This document shows, piece after piece, positions 1-9,509 of a stretch of 64,000 bases of DNA. The position numbers were made by a program, and so were the translations under genes. The DNA is taken from contig NC_052518.1 in the NCBI RefSeq assembly GCF_014356525.2, forward strand, positions 6,367,162 to 6,431,161, in the 5' to 3' direction. How positions within the stretch are numbered: the stretch's first letter is position 1; every line of letters begins with the position of its first letter. The notes under the pieces are model-generated. The model was not told the origin of the DNA. It made no database searches and was given only the letters and a program-made list of their open reading frames with translations. Source of the stretch: Nilaparvata lugens. Taxonomy: Eukaryota > Arthropoda > Insecta > Hemiptera > Delphacidae.

Positions 1-1819
1 ATAAAGATAACCCTTCCAGATCATCTTCAAATGTTATTTGACCCTTGAACCTTGTGGATGAGCAGAGTTTTGGTTCCTGGAGCCTTCGAATAACGTCATC
101 CGGAGCTTTGAAAAGGGCTTCCTCATCCGTTTCAGAAAATTTCAATCCATGAGTGGATTTCTTATAAAATTTTCCAATATACCCCTCTTCATCGAATTCA
201 ATTACCCTAACCACATACAAACGAAATGAGTTTATAGTCTTCCCCATCACTTTTATAACAGCATAATCCCCAAGAGAAAATTTTGAGAGATCTTTTTCAT
301 TGGATGATTTTTCTTGCAAATCTCCCTCGGAGGATTCTGACTCAGTTTCATCTGTAGATGTCTCTTCTGTAGATGATTCTGATTGCTTGTCATGCTTTCT
401 TCCTTTTCTCTTTCCTTTTCTACTGTTTTCACGTCCTGCTGAAGAATTATCATCGCCAGCAGGTATCTCAGGTTGAAAATCAGCGACATCAATGCTCTTT
501 CCGGGTTGAACTGCCACTTTGACTCTTTTCTTCTTTGTTGTAGGTGCGTCCAATGTTCTTAGTTTTTCCATGTAGTTCTTGAAGGTCGCATCCATGGTCT
601 CTGCAGCAGCTTCATTACCTGTACCTTCCACATCCATAGAGCCCCTAGATGAGGGCAGCATCTCGAGTACTTTCTCCCTTTTCAGAGGAACAATGCCACA
701 TTTCTTGAAGCCTGCAATAACATTATCTTCTTTGAGTGACCCATACAGCTCTTTCAGAAGGGGTGGAAATCGATCCTTCTGCAACGAAGACTCTGCTCTC
801 CCTGGGCCTTGTTTCCACTTCAAGAGAATGGATCGCCAAGTTTGTTTTAGGGGATGGAAAAAAGCCACATCCAGTGGTTGGGTGAGGTGGGTAGAGTTGG
901 CTGGAAGGAAAATGAATTTTATATTGTGTTCCTGGCATAGTCTGATGGCATCTATGGAAAGGTGTGAGGCCAGGTTATCACCTAACAATATTTTTACTCC
1001 TCCAAGTTTTGACAAATAGGGGATAGCAATTGTTTCAACCCAATCTTGAAAACAATGTGAATCAAACCACCCTGACTTTGTTTGATTATATCTAGAGTTC
1101 AGTGGGCCCCCTACTCTCCAGCTGTCATAGATGTGCTGTGCTTTATACACAACGTATGGTGGTAGAATGGTCCCATCATCAGCAGCTGCAAACATGACAG
1201 ATATTGAAGATTTTGTTGAATTCATTACCCTTTCCGGATACTTTGTCCCTCTTCGAGCTATGACCACCTTCCAGCCTGGATCGTCAGTGAGATTGGTTTT
1301 ATCGTAGTTTATTATATTACATGGTGGAACATCTTTTAATTCAGCTTCAAGATGATCAAAATAATCGTTAATGATTTCAGGATTTACAGCTGCCCTGGAC
1401 CTTTAAATATTTTGACACATATGAGCTGACAGATTTGTTTTGTGTCGATTTAGAAAGCTATCTACAAAATCAGGCCCAGGCAGATTATCTTTGAATTTGG
1501 AAACTGTTCTGCCTTGCCTATCAAGAAAATCTTTTATCAAGAGTCGCAGAGTCAGTGAATCAACTGGGTATCCCCAGTCACTGCAGATTTGGAGGCGACT
1601 GACCAATAGATTCTCATCAGCTTCTGACAAGGCTGTTTGGCCACCTTTCTTTTTTGTTACACCCCTCTTCATATGTCTATATAAAACTGTATGATCCATT
1701 CCATATTTTTTTGCCACTTTTCGAAAACTTTCACCTTTTTTCACTTCACTAAGAGCTTTTTCAATTGATACAGCATCATAGGTCTTTCATTTTTTCACAC
1801 TTATGTTCTTAAGGGGCAT
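1..1819 (-). pseudogene. Tigger/pogo-like DDE transposase, most complete copy, two in-frame stops
   Basis: Tc1/mariner-superfamily (pogo/Tigger, DDE_1) transposase, which cuts and pastes its own element at TA sites. Seen on the minus strand from an ATG at 1819: an N-terminal helix-turn-helix with FRKVAKKYGMDHTVLYRHMK, then a CENP-B-like stretch, then the catalytic core. The three acidic positions are visible: D in NYDKTNL (codon 1301-1303), D in LLGDNLASH (977-979) and D in HLTQPLDVAFF (869-871). The last two are 36 codons apart, i.e. DD35D. A basic/acidic C-terminal tail ends within the window's first bases, with the final Tyr codon cut by the edge. TGA at 1787-1789 and TAA at 1403-1405 interrupt one otherwise continuous frame, so this copy is dead as written. 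A polypyrimidine-AG just upstream of the ATG suggests a 5'-UTR intron. Family call is confident; whether the N-terminal stop is avoided by splicing is unknown. Confidence 0.88.
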
Positions 1820-1973
1820 TTTTGTTGTCACTCTATCCAGATCATTCCTGAAACACAGAAAAAATCTTAAAATACTTGCTTAAGTATATTGTTATAATAT
1901 ATGATCAATTTACTACAGCATACCGTGATTCATATTTTAAAAAGAAGAGAACCTGATCAGCTGTTTCTTCCAA

Positions 1974-2014
1974 GGGGTGAATCGCAACACTATTATTCTG
2001 TTGCTATTCACCCC
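1974..2014. repeat. Subterminal inverted repeat of the Tigger element
   Basis: GGGGTGAATCGCAAC (1974-1988) faces GTTGCTATTCACCCC (2000-2014), an inverted pair with one mismatch around an 11-bp loop. The motif is the same as in the element's terminal repeat, so it is likely an extra transposase binding site (inference). Confidence 0.6.
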
Positions 2015-2395
2015 AGGTTTTTAAAAATCACGACTTAACCTAAAACATATTGCTCTGATGAAACAACTATTACTTTTAACTGCAATATGATTTGATAATT
2101 CTTTGTAGGATGGTTAAGGTAATCTATAAAGCAATATCTTAAGTTCATAGCAATAATATTAGAGTACTTACAGGAGAAGTTTTGGAGGGAAGAAATTTTT
2201 CAATTATTTTCTTCAGCAACGTGATTGGCAGCTCCGATCTCGAACAGTGATGCAACATAACAAAACATAACTTCCCTGCTAAAGCACAATGAGAACTACA
2301 TTTTAGAACAAAAATACTCTCTGTTTGTCATACACATCAAAAGTTACAGAGCTACAAAGTATTTTTGAAGTTTTGTTGTCATTCACCCCCCCCCC

Positions 2396-2418
2396 CTGTT
2401 GCTATACACCCCATTTTA
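2396..2418. repeat. Right terminal inverted repeat of Tigger element
   Basis: CTGTTGCTATACACCCCATT followed by TTA is the inverted counterpart of TAAAATGGGGTGAATAGCAA seen at 20712, 22782 and 24850, with one A/T difference. The outermost TA fits the pogo/Tigger TA target-site duplication. It lies about 580 bp upstream of the transposase ATG; the left end of this copy is outside the window. Confidence 0.7.
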
Positions 2419-2420
2419 CT

Positions 2421-3270
2421 AACTATTACTATATGAAGTGGGCTACTTACTTCTAAATCCATTGCAGTTGAGATAATATAATCATTTCATTTTTAATTTT
2501 AAATACTGAAGGGCATTAATATTCCAGGCTATAGATTCATCATAAATTAATAAGTAGACTTAAATTATGCTATTAGAACTCTCTTTAAAAATATTAAAAA
2601 TTAATTGGATTTACAGGTTATGTTAGTCAGACTTGGTTCTTGATTTATATGCAACTATTACTATATGAAGTGGGCTACTTACTTCTAAATCCATTGCAGT
2701 TGAAATAATATAATCATTCCATTTTCAATTTTAAATACTGAAGGGCAAAATAGTATTCAAAATGTATCTAAATAGACAAATACTAAGCACCAGCCAAATA
2801 CTTTTCTCTATGGCTATGGATATGGCTATGCAGAAACAACCTCTGCACCTAGCAGAACTCTTCTCTTGGTAGCCTTTTTTGTAATTGGAGTTTTTTATCA
2901 TTTCCAAAAGCATTTCCTCAAACGAAACACCTTTTTCGAAATTATTTCTCACTGGTATTGGATCTGTTCTGCTTAGTGCATAACCAAACGGTGAGGCATA
3001 GCCCAAATTATGTCCAACCATTTATTCAAAATATCACCGCAATATCTTTCTGTGGATAAGATGAGGCACCGAGAAGACAACTATCCCCATATGGGTTTCA
3101 CCCATAACTAGGTAGATGAAGGGTCATCAAAACCACCTTCAATAAGATAGGCTCAAACAAGTGGGCTACAGGGTCCCTGCTTAGTGCATAACCCAACGGT
3201 CAGGCATAGCCCAAATTATGTCTAACCATTTATTCAAAATATCACAAATATCTTTCCATGGATTAGATGG
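2421..3270. repeat. Two pairs of short direct repeats, otherwise non-coding
   Basis: A segment of about 94 bp occurs at 2421-2515 and again at 2653-2746. A second segment of about 90 bp (containing CATAGCCCAAATTATGT) occurs at about 2969-3056 and 3178-3268. The same pairs are present in block B (26.29-27.14 kb). No transposon ends recognised. Confidence 0.6.
2731..3021 (-). CDS. Small hypothetical ORF, weak
   Basis: A 96-codon reading frame with no recognised domain. It includes a stretch FEKGVSFEEMLLEMIKNSNY and then a hydrophobic, low-complexity end that overlaps one of the direct repeats. Its block B equivalent (26603-26824) keeps most of it but loses the upstream start. Probably not a functional gene; listed because it is maintained in both duplicates. 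Confidence 0.15.
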   Translation of the reverse strand: MVGHNLGYASPFGYALSRTDPIPVRNNFEKGVSFEEMLLEMIKNSNYKKGYQEKSSARCRGCFCIAISIAIEKSIWLVLSICLFRYILNTILPFSI

Positions 3271-3359
3271 ATGGCTTCCTCCTGCCGCGCACCTGTTGCC
3301 CATAGATTGTGGGCCACCCCAATCAACTTCCTTTGGCCTTTTGGGCTTTTACTGCAAAG

Positions 3360-3474
3360 TCAGTCAGTTAGATCGTTGAACTTCACAACACAGTCGCCAC
3401 CATAGAAATTGTAGTCCTTCACCATGTACACTGCACACTCATGTGGTGTATTTATCACATATCAGCATTTTCAG
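3360..3474 (-). other. Short coding-like segment, unrecognised
   Basis: The minus strand reads PHECAVYMVKDYNFYGGDC and runs to a stop at 3360-3362. The composition looks protein-like and the segment is conserved in block B near 27.23-27.34 kb, but there is no identified family, start or splice site. Possibly an exon remnant of one of the transposons in this block. Confidence 0.25.
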
Positions 3475-3493
3475 CAGAGGACGATTAGCAGCA

Positions 3494-4150
3494 GGAGAAT
3501 CAGCAGACGAGGCCATCTCCTCCTCATCACATTCCACTAGAATCTGACGCTTCTTGAACAAACCCTTAAAAAGTGGCATATTTGATGAAGATGATTTTCT
3601 AGTGAATCAGCTGATTCAGCATTATCAGCAGAGGACGATTAGCAGCAGGAGAATTGAGGTGGAGATAATTCAACAAATATCTGAATCGCTTCACTGGCAT
3701 GAGGTTTGATATGAAGTTATATGTCCTCCCTCTCTTCTCCAGTAGGCTTAATACTTTTGCTAGCTGAATCTACTTCTTCACCAATATTTTCCTCAGGAGC
3801 TGGTATTTCCCCTTCCTTCTGAGAGACAAACGTTTGTGATAAACACTTCCATCAAATTTGTCATCTTCATCCTCTACTTCAATTATTTCATGATCTGACC
3901 ATTTTTTGATACCAACTAAGATTGTGAACGCATGCCTCCTGACCATGTCAAATATTTGAGAACTAGTAGACCAATAGTCTCTAGAACTGGGCAATTTCTT
4001 GATCCCCATGAACAAGTTGATTCCAAGAAACATTTTCATTCCATCAACAGTGGTGGGAGTAAAATTCTTGCCTTTTTGAGTTGCATACAAATTAGTTTGA
4101 AATACTATATAGTCCATTAACTCATCTGTGAATTATTTTGAAAACAGTTT
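3494..4150 (-). pseudogene. PiggyBac-like transposase N-terminal fragment (block A, copy 1)
   Basis: PiggyBac (DDE_Tnp_1_7) transposases move elements between TTAA sites. The minus strand at 3770-4117 reads FQTNLYATQKGKNFTPTTVD and then a GINLFMGIKKLPSSRDYWST stretch, hallmarks of the piggyBac N-terminal region that precedes the catalytic core. Pieces from further along (MPVKRFRYLL-type) and the protein's start (KKRQILVECDEEEMASSADS) lie nearby, out of order and partly duplicated (3470-3770). No catalytic aspartates are present. This is a rearranged, dead fragment; three other copies are at 7.7-8.4, 27.36-27.99 and 31.27-31.96 kb. Confidence 0.7.
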
Positions 4151-4556
4151 CAATGGTGTGGGGACCAACATGTCTTTTATACATTGAGCAACACCACTCT
4201 TTGAATTCCTCTATATTGTCTATAAACCTGGAGTTAGTCTTTTACCAATTACTATTATCTATTATTACTAATAATTGTACTCCCTCTTCCATTTTTAACA
4301 CAAGCAAGTTTATCAAAACAAATTCTCAAGTGAGTTTTGTTTTGTAGAATTTGAAAATTAATAATTCCTTTTCCTTTTTTTCTCAGTTGTTGGTTTCAGC
4401 ATACAGAAACTGAATACTATTCGAACATTACTATTAATTACGGATATTATAAATTGTCTCTGGTTCTAGTTTGGCCTTGGTTTCCAGACTTAGCTCTGTA
4501 ATTTTTTTTTCACATTCTAAGCACACAAGAAAACTTCTCATTTGTCCTCAGATTTT

Positions 4557-4997
4557 CTAGACCATCAGAAATGTGTTGGACAGAATCACAGAGTCCACAG
4601 TTCTTTTGGCACCTTGAAAACTCTTGTTTAATATTTCAACGAGTTCTATTATTTCTCTTCCCATCAGCAAACCTAGATATGTACTTCCGTTCTCAAACAC
4701 GTTCAACAAGCCACTGGCCCCTTCATATTGCACCTTGGCAAGAACACCATGACATCTCAAAAAAGTACATTTTTGGTGAATTGTAATCAAAGTTTCATGA
4801 GTCCATAAATTAATTAATATACAACAATCATTCCATATTTCTAGCTCATTCTCTTGAACATCTTTTCTACAATACTTTACATGATTGCTTTTCTTTTTGA
4901 AAAATACTTTTATTGATAGTAATTGAGATTTTATGCAAATGGTTATTGATGTCACGTTTTTCCTGCCTGAATACTTGTGACCAGTCTTAGTTGTCAC
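4557..4997 (-). CDS. Repeat-borne ORF of unknown function (block A, copy 1)
   Basis: A reading frame of about 146 codons lying upstream (in the coding direction) of the piggyBac fragment. It contains a Lys-rich patch (FFKKKSNHVKYCRK), several cysteines (NDCCILINLW, CTFLRCHGVL) and an acidic helical C-terminal part. I do not recognise the family. Four copies in the window keep the frame over about 130 codons; the ends differ by small indels. It may be an accessory ORF or exon of the neighbouring piggyBac-like element, which is only inference from constant adjacency. Confidence 0.4.
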   Translation of the reverse strand: MTTKTGHKYSGRKNVTSITICIKSQLLSIKVFFKKKSNHVKYCRKDVQENELEIWNDCCILINLWTHETLITIHQKCTFLRCHGVLAKVQYEGASGLLNVFENGSTYLGLLMGREIIELVEILNKSFQGAKRTVDSVILSNTFLMV

Positions 4998-5290
4998 GTC
5001 AATTTTCTCAATCCACTACTCATTTGAAGGTGTATCACCATGTTAAAGCTCAACCAAAATTGAAAGAAAACTTCATAAAAACTGCTGCAAACAATAAATA
5101 GCAAGTATAATGTATTGTAACACTTTGGATATAGCTGTGTAACAATCTAGCAATAGACGAACAATATGTTGAAAAACTCATAAATTGTTGATGGTTTATG
5201 AGGGGTATTAAGAACTCAAGTTATCAATCAAAATGTATTGTTTAATAAGTAAATTGCAAAAACAATAATATTGAATCCCTGAACATCACA

Positions 5291-5728
5291 TTAATACATC
5301 AAGAATCGAACAATACAAAAAATATAGATTACTGAAGTATGGATCACAATCAATTTCCATAAATTAATTAGAAACAGGCTTTCCTGATTCTGTGGTATCG
5401 GAAGCTTCCTGAGATCACCATTGGCTAACAGCTCCACCAGAGACTCATCATAAGGATAGGGATAGTCTTTAGTCTCAGTCTTTTGTCTTAGTCTTAATAA
5501 GGCACAGATGTTATGAGCATTCAACTTATCTACTTTATAGATAATAAGTTCAAGTGAAACAAGAACTATCAGTAAAATTTCTTTAAAAAAATGTCCAAAG
5601 CTTTTAAGAAAAATTATCATGTTAAAAATAATATATTGGAAAGTACAAAACCTAAAATTATAAAAATGAAAACCTAATAAGTGATATCTTAATACAAAAA
5701 ATCTCTATAATGTCCAGTTGAATTAGGA
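5291..5728. repeat. Diverged direct duplicate of the adjacent foldback's left half
   Basis: The 5370-5630 segment (aggctttcctgattctg, tcctgagatcaccattggc, caagaactatcagt, aatgtccaaa) matches, in the same orientation, the 5750-6080 segment with many substitutions. The minus-strand reading frame 5291-5620 inside it has no recognisable domain and is probably incidental. Confidence 0.5.
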
Positions 5729-6287
5729 CTATCAGTTATTTCCTCTCTAAGTGAATTGGAAATAGGCTTTTCTGATTGTCCACATGCTTGCTGAGATCAT
5801 CATTAGCCAGCTTCTACAGAAATTGAAAAGGATACTCCTACCTGCATTCTCTGTTCATACCCTTGCCAACCCTTTCCTTATACATGGCTAACCATGGTCT
5901 GGAGGGATTTTTTACATGCCAAATGTTCATTCCTACATAATAGTTTAAATCAGTCTTCAGTAACTATCAATCAGGAACAAACATTATGAGCTTTCAACTT
6001 GAGCTACTTTACTAATATGAGTCAAGTAAATCAAGAACTATCAGTCAAATTTCTTTGGAAAAATGTCCTAAACCTATAACAAACATAATTATTTAAAAAA
6101 TCCCTCCAGACCATGGTTAGTCATGTATAAGGAAAGGGTTGGCAAGGGTATGAACCGAGAATGCAGGTAGGAGTATCCTTTTCAGTTTCTGTAGAAGCTG
6201 GCTAATGATGATCTCAGCAAGCATGTGGACAATCAGAAAAGCCTATTTCTAATTAACTTAGAGAGAAAATAACTGATAGATAGATAG
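5729..6287. mobile_element. Foldback (long inverted-repeat) element, block A
   Basis: The left arm (about 5729-5918) begins CTATCAGTTATTTCCTCTCT. The right arm (about 6095-6287) is its reverse complement with scattered mismatches. The arms are about 190 bp around a spacer of about 175 bp. No transposase inside. The block B copy (29594-30180) has an assembly gap in the right arm. Confidence 0.7.
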
Positions 6288-6330
6288 TGACGTTCATAGA
6301 TATGAAACCAGAAAATGGGAATAATGTCAG

Positions 6331-6514
6331 AGTTGTTGAACTCTTCCAGAAGGTGCAGAAGTGTATTACTGCCCAAAATCTCTATCTCACTTTGAAATAC
6401 TGGTCGTCTGCCAGATTTGTGAATGTTTCGTTTGTAATGGAATGGCTGGAATACTTGACATTTTACAGCGAATTCTTCTCCACTCACCAAATCAGATTTT
6501 TCTGGATCATATGC
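6331..6514 (-). pseudogene. SNAPC3-like exon fragment
   Basis: The minus strand from a splice acceptor (TTGATCTTTCAG at about 6515) reads YDPEKSDLVSGEEFAVKCQ, then VFQPFHYKRNI, then SEIEILGSNTLLHLLEEF. This resembles SNAPC3/SNAP50, the snRNA-activating complex subunit that binds proximal sequence elements, around its ExEVLGSQTLxELRD motif. The expected Asp-rich continuation and zinc-binding region are missing, and the frame runs into unrelated sequence. No neighbouring exons found. Likely a captured or leftover exon of a host gene; it is absent from the matching place in block B. Confidence 0.5.
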
Positions 6515-6847
6515 CTGAAAGATCAATCAAGAAAAGTGTTGAGAGATCAATATATCATTATTTATAACAAGTTTATGGCTGGTATTGAACTATTACGCTA
6601 TTTTAAAAAAATAATCCTCAAATAGGTGTTAAGTACCTCTCTCCAATAGCTGTTGAGCTCAGGTTTGCTAGTTCTCAGAAAATTCTTTCGTACTGTACAT
6701 TCCTTATTAAATACCCTTTGTATTTTGCCTATCAGGCATTAGCAAATTGGGCATCGTCCTGGGAGAGGATGCTGCTGGAACACCCCTATACTGCCATCTC
6801 CCATTGTCATACCCAAGTATTGTTCGCATATGAGAAGTTTTTTATGC

Positions 6848-7171
6848 ACTATGTACAGCCCAGAGAGTGGCCACAAGGCAAACAAACTCTAGTTGCCTCG
6901 AAATTTGTAAATAGGCAGAAAACCACTTTCACCGAAGTGCTTGTTCCCCCGGCATTCTCCAAATCCTTCATTAATCTATCTTTCTGCTCCTCAACAAATC
7001 TTCGACAACACATCTCGAAGGGAGTTTCAGGATATTTGCTTTTGTTCTGTACTCATTCAAAGATTCGTCCACCTCTTGGGCATAATCCTCTCGTGGGGCA
7101 ACAACCTCGGCGGCAGCAGCTTCCTCCATTTGTTGTGGGGCTTCTAAATGAAACAGAAATTTTTGTATCAA
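6848..7171 (-). other. Coding-like segment, unrecognised, probably a decayed exon
   Basis: After a consensus acceptor (TTTCATTTAG) the minus strand reads EAPQQMEEAAAAEVVAPRED and a further Glu-rich stretch, ending at a stop at 6971. A second frame starting near 7045 is open for about 60 codons and ends with a cysteine motif VCLPCGHSLGC. The switch of frame suggests one indel in a former exon. The block B copy (30424-30747) matches. Function unknown; a RING-like end is only a hint. Confidence 0.35.
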
Positions 7172-7356
7172 ACGGCTTCTAAAAAACTATATTGAATATC
7201 TATAAGTAATCCCAGATATATACGGTAATGGAAAGCTGAAGAGCTGTATAAATGTTAGAGATTAAGCACAAAATTGTTGGTGTGTGATTTGAAATCACCA
7301 ATTAATTGTACCCAAGGTCAAATAATTCAAATTTACCTTCCAAGTTGCCAAGGACA

Positions 7357-7615
7357 CTAGGTCATGCTCATGGCTGCCTCTTCTTCTTCATCATAATCGT
7401 TGGCAATGTTGACCACTCTCACACGATGGCTCATGGAGCTTAAGAAATTGGAGAGGCTCATTTCGCCTCTCTCCAATTTCTCCTCAGCATTTTTAATGTT
7501 CTTGTCTTGCAGAAGCCACTTTGTTGCAGAAGTCAACATGAGGGTCCCTTCTCTTCCTAGAGGGACATATTTCCGAAGTAGTTTATCTCTTTGATAAAGA
7601 TAGTTTGTATCCCCG
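7357..7615 (-). other. Coding-like exon, unrecognised (block A)
   Basis: After the acceptor TTTCTTCAG (7616-7624) the minus strand is open for about 85 codons, reading GDTNYLYQRDKLLRKYVPLG, SATKWLLQDKNIKNAEEKLE and NIANDYDEEEEAAMSM before TAG at 7357-7359. Just past the stop is a GGAAGGTAAAT splice-donor-like site. The reading is highly protein-like and maintained in block B (30933-31191). Family not recognised. It could be an exon of the large DDE-like transposon of this block or of a captured host gene. Confidence 0.4.
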
Positions 7616-7693
7616 CTGAAGAAAGTAATGAAATGTTGTAAGTTAAATATATCAATCATGCCAATGCAACCTAGCAGTGCAAGAAAAGGTTTC

Positions 7694-8400
7694 TCAATCA
7701 ATTATTTTATTCACAACTGTGGCAAACTTCCTTCTGTTATCAGAACAAATTAATATTTTTAATATCAGCTGATTCAGCATTATCAGCAGAGGACGATTAG
7801 CAGCAGGAGAATCAGCAGACGAGGCCATCTCCTCCTCATCACATTCCACTAGAATATGACGCTTCTTGAACAAACCCTTAAAAAGTGGCATATTTTATGA
7901 AGATGATTTTCTAGTGAATCAGCTGATTCAGCATTATCAGCAGAGGACGATTAGCAGCTGAAGAATTCAGGTGGAGATAATTCAACAAATAACGGAATCG
8001 CTTCACTGGCATGAGGTTTGATATGAAGTTATATGTCCTCTCTTTCTTCTCCAGTAGGCGTAATACTTTTGCTATCTGAATCTACGTTTTCACCAATATT
8101 TTCCTCAGGAACTGGAATTTCCCCTTCCTTCTGAGAGTCAAACGTTTGTGATAAACACTTCCATCAAGGTGGAGATAATTCAACAAATAACTGAATCGCT
8201 TCACTGGCATGAGGTTTCATATGAAGTTATATGTCCTCTCTTTCTTCTCCAGTAGGCTTGATACTTTTGCTATCTGAATCTCCCCATGAACAAGTTGATT
8301 CCAAGAAATATTTTCATTCCATCAACAGTGGTGGGAGTAAAATTCTTGCCTTTCTGAGTTGCATACAAATTAGTTTGAAATACTATATAGTCCATTAACT
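7694..8400 (-). pseudogene. PiggyBac-like transposase fragments, tandemly scrambled (block A, copy 2)
   Basis: Same family as 3494-4150. The minus strand starts with MPLFKGLFKKRHILVECDEE; another part at 8290-8400 reads FQTNLYATQKGKNFTPTTVD. Between them the pieces are repeated in tandem: a segment of about 42 bp with atcagctgattcagcattat at 7766 and 7917, and one of about 90 bp with ggtggagataattcaacaaa at 7970 and 8165. No catalytic core. Confidence 0.65.
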
Positions 8401-8886
8401 CATCTGTGAATTATTTTGAAAACAGTTTCAATGGTATGGGGTCCAACATGTCTTTTATACATTGAGCAACACCACTCTTTGAATTCCTCTATATTGTCTA
8501 TAAACCTGGAGTTAGTCTTTTACCAATTATTATTATCTATTATTACTAATAATTGTACTCCCTCTTCCATTTTTAACACAAGGAAGTTTATCAAAACAAA
8601 TTCTCAAGTGTGTTTTGTTTTGTAGAATTTGAAAATTAATAATTCCTTTTCCTTTTTTCTCAGTTGTTGGTTTTAGCATACAGAAACTGAATACTATTTG
8701 GACATTACTATTAATTACGGATATTATAAATTGTCTCTGGTTCTAGTTTGGCCTTGGTTTACATAGCCCACTGAAATTGTACACCTTTTCTTCCTTGGCA
8801 GTTTCAACTCTTCCAGACCTAGCTCTGTTATTTTTTTTTTCACATTCTAAGCACACAAGAAAACTTCTCGTTTGTCCTCAGATTTT

Positions 8887-9333
8887 CTAGACCATCAGAA
8901 ATGTGTTGGACAGAATCACAGAGTCCACAGTTCTTTTGGCACCTTGAAAACTCTTGTTTAATATTTCAACGAGTTCTATTATTTCTCTTCCCATCAGCAA
9001 ACCTAGATATGTACTTCCGTTCTCAAACACGTTCAACAAGCCACTGGCCCCTTCATATTGCACCTTGGCAAGAACACTGTGACATCTCAAAAAAGTACAT
9101 TTTTGGTGAATTGTAATCAAAGTTTCATGAGTCCATAAATTAATTAATATACAACAATCATTCCATATTTCTAGCTCATTCTCTTGAACATCTTTTCTAC
9201 AATACTTTACATAATTGCTTTTCTTTTTGAAAAATACTTTTATTGATAGTAATTGAGATTTTATGCAAATAGTTATTGATGTCATGTTTTTCCTGCCTGA
9301 ATACTTGTGACCAGTCTTAGTTGTCATTTCCAT
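8887..9333 (-). CDS. Repeat-borne ORF of unknown function (block A, copy 2)
   Basis: Second copy of the frame described at 4557-4997, differing by a handful of substitutions (for example NYVKYCRK instead of NHVKYCRK). Here it lies directly downstream of the DDE-like gene, after a possible acceptor (ACATTATTATAG, about 9345). It may therefore be a terminal exon of that gene, although the phase does not join cleanly. Confidence 0.4.
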   Translation of the reverse strand: MEMTTKTGHKYSGRKNMTSITICIKSQLLSIKVFFKKKSNYVKYCRKDVQENELEIWNDCCILINLWTHETLITIHQKCTFLRCHSVLAKVQYEGASGLLNVFENGSTYLGLLMGREIIELVEILNKSFQGAKRTVDSVILSNTFLMV

Positions 9334-9509
9334 TTTCTCTATAATAATGTTGTAAATGAGAAAAAAATAACATATAAAAAATCAACTATTGGCTATCTGA
9401 AACCTAAAATTATATCATTAGAAATATACCTGTCAAGTCATGAATCTCTATTCTCCAATAATAAGCAAATATAATAAAAATATAAACTCAATTATAATCA
9501 AATATAAAC

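Noticed and set aside
253..492. Minus-strand frame beginning MMSLIFNLRYLLAM, repeated at 19067, 21284 and 23422
   Set aside because: Out-of-frame shadow of the Tigger C-terminal coding sequence.
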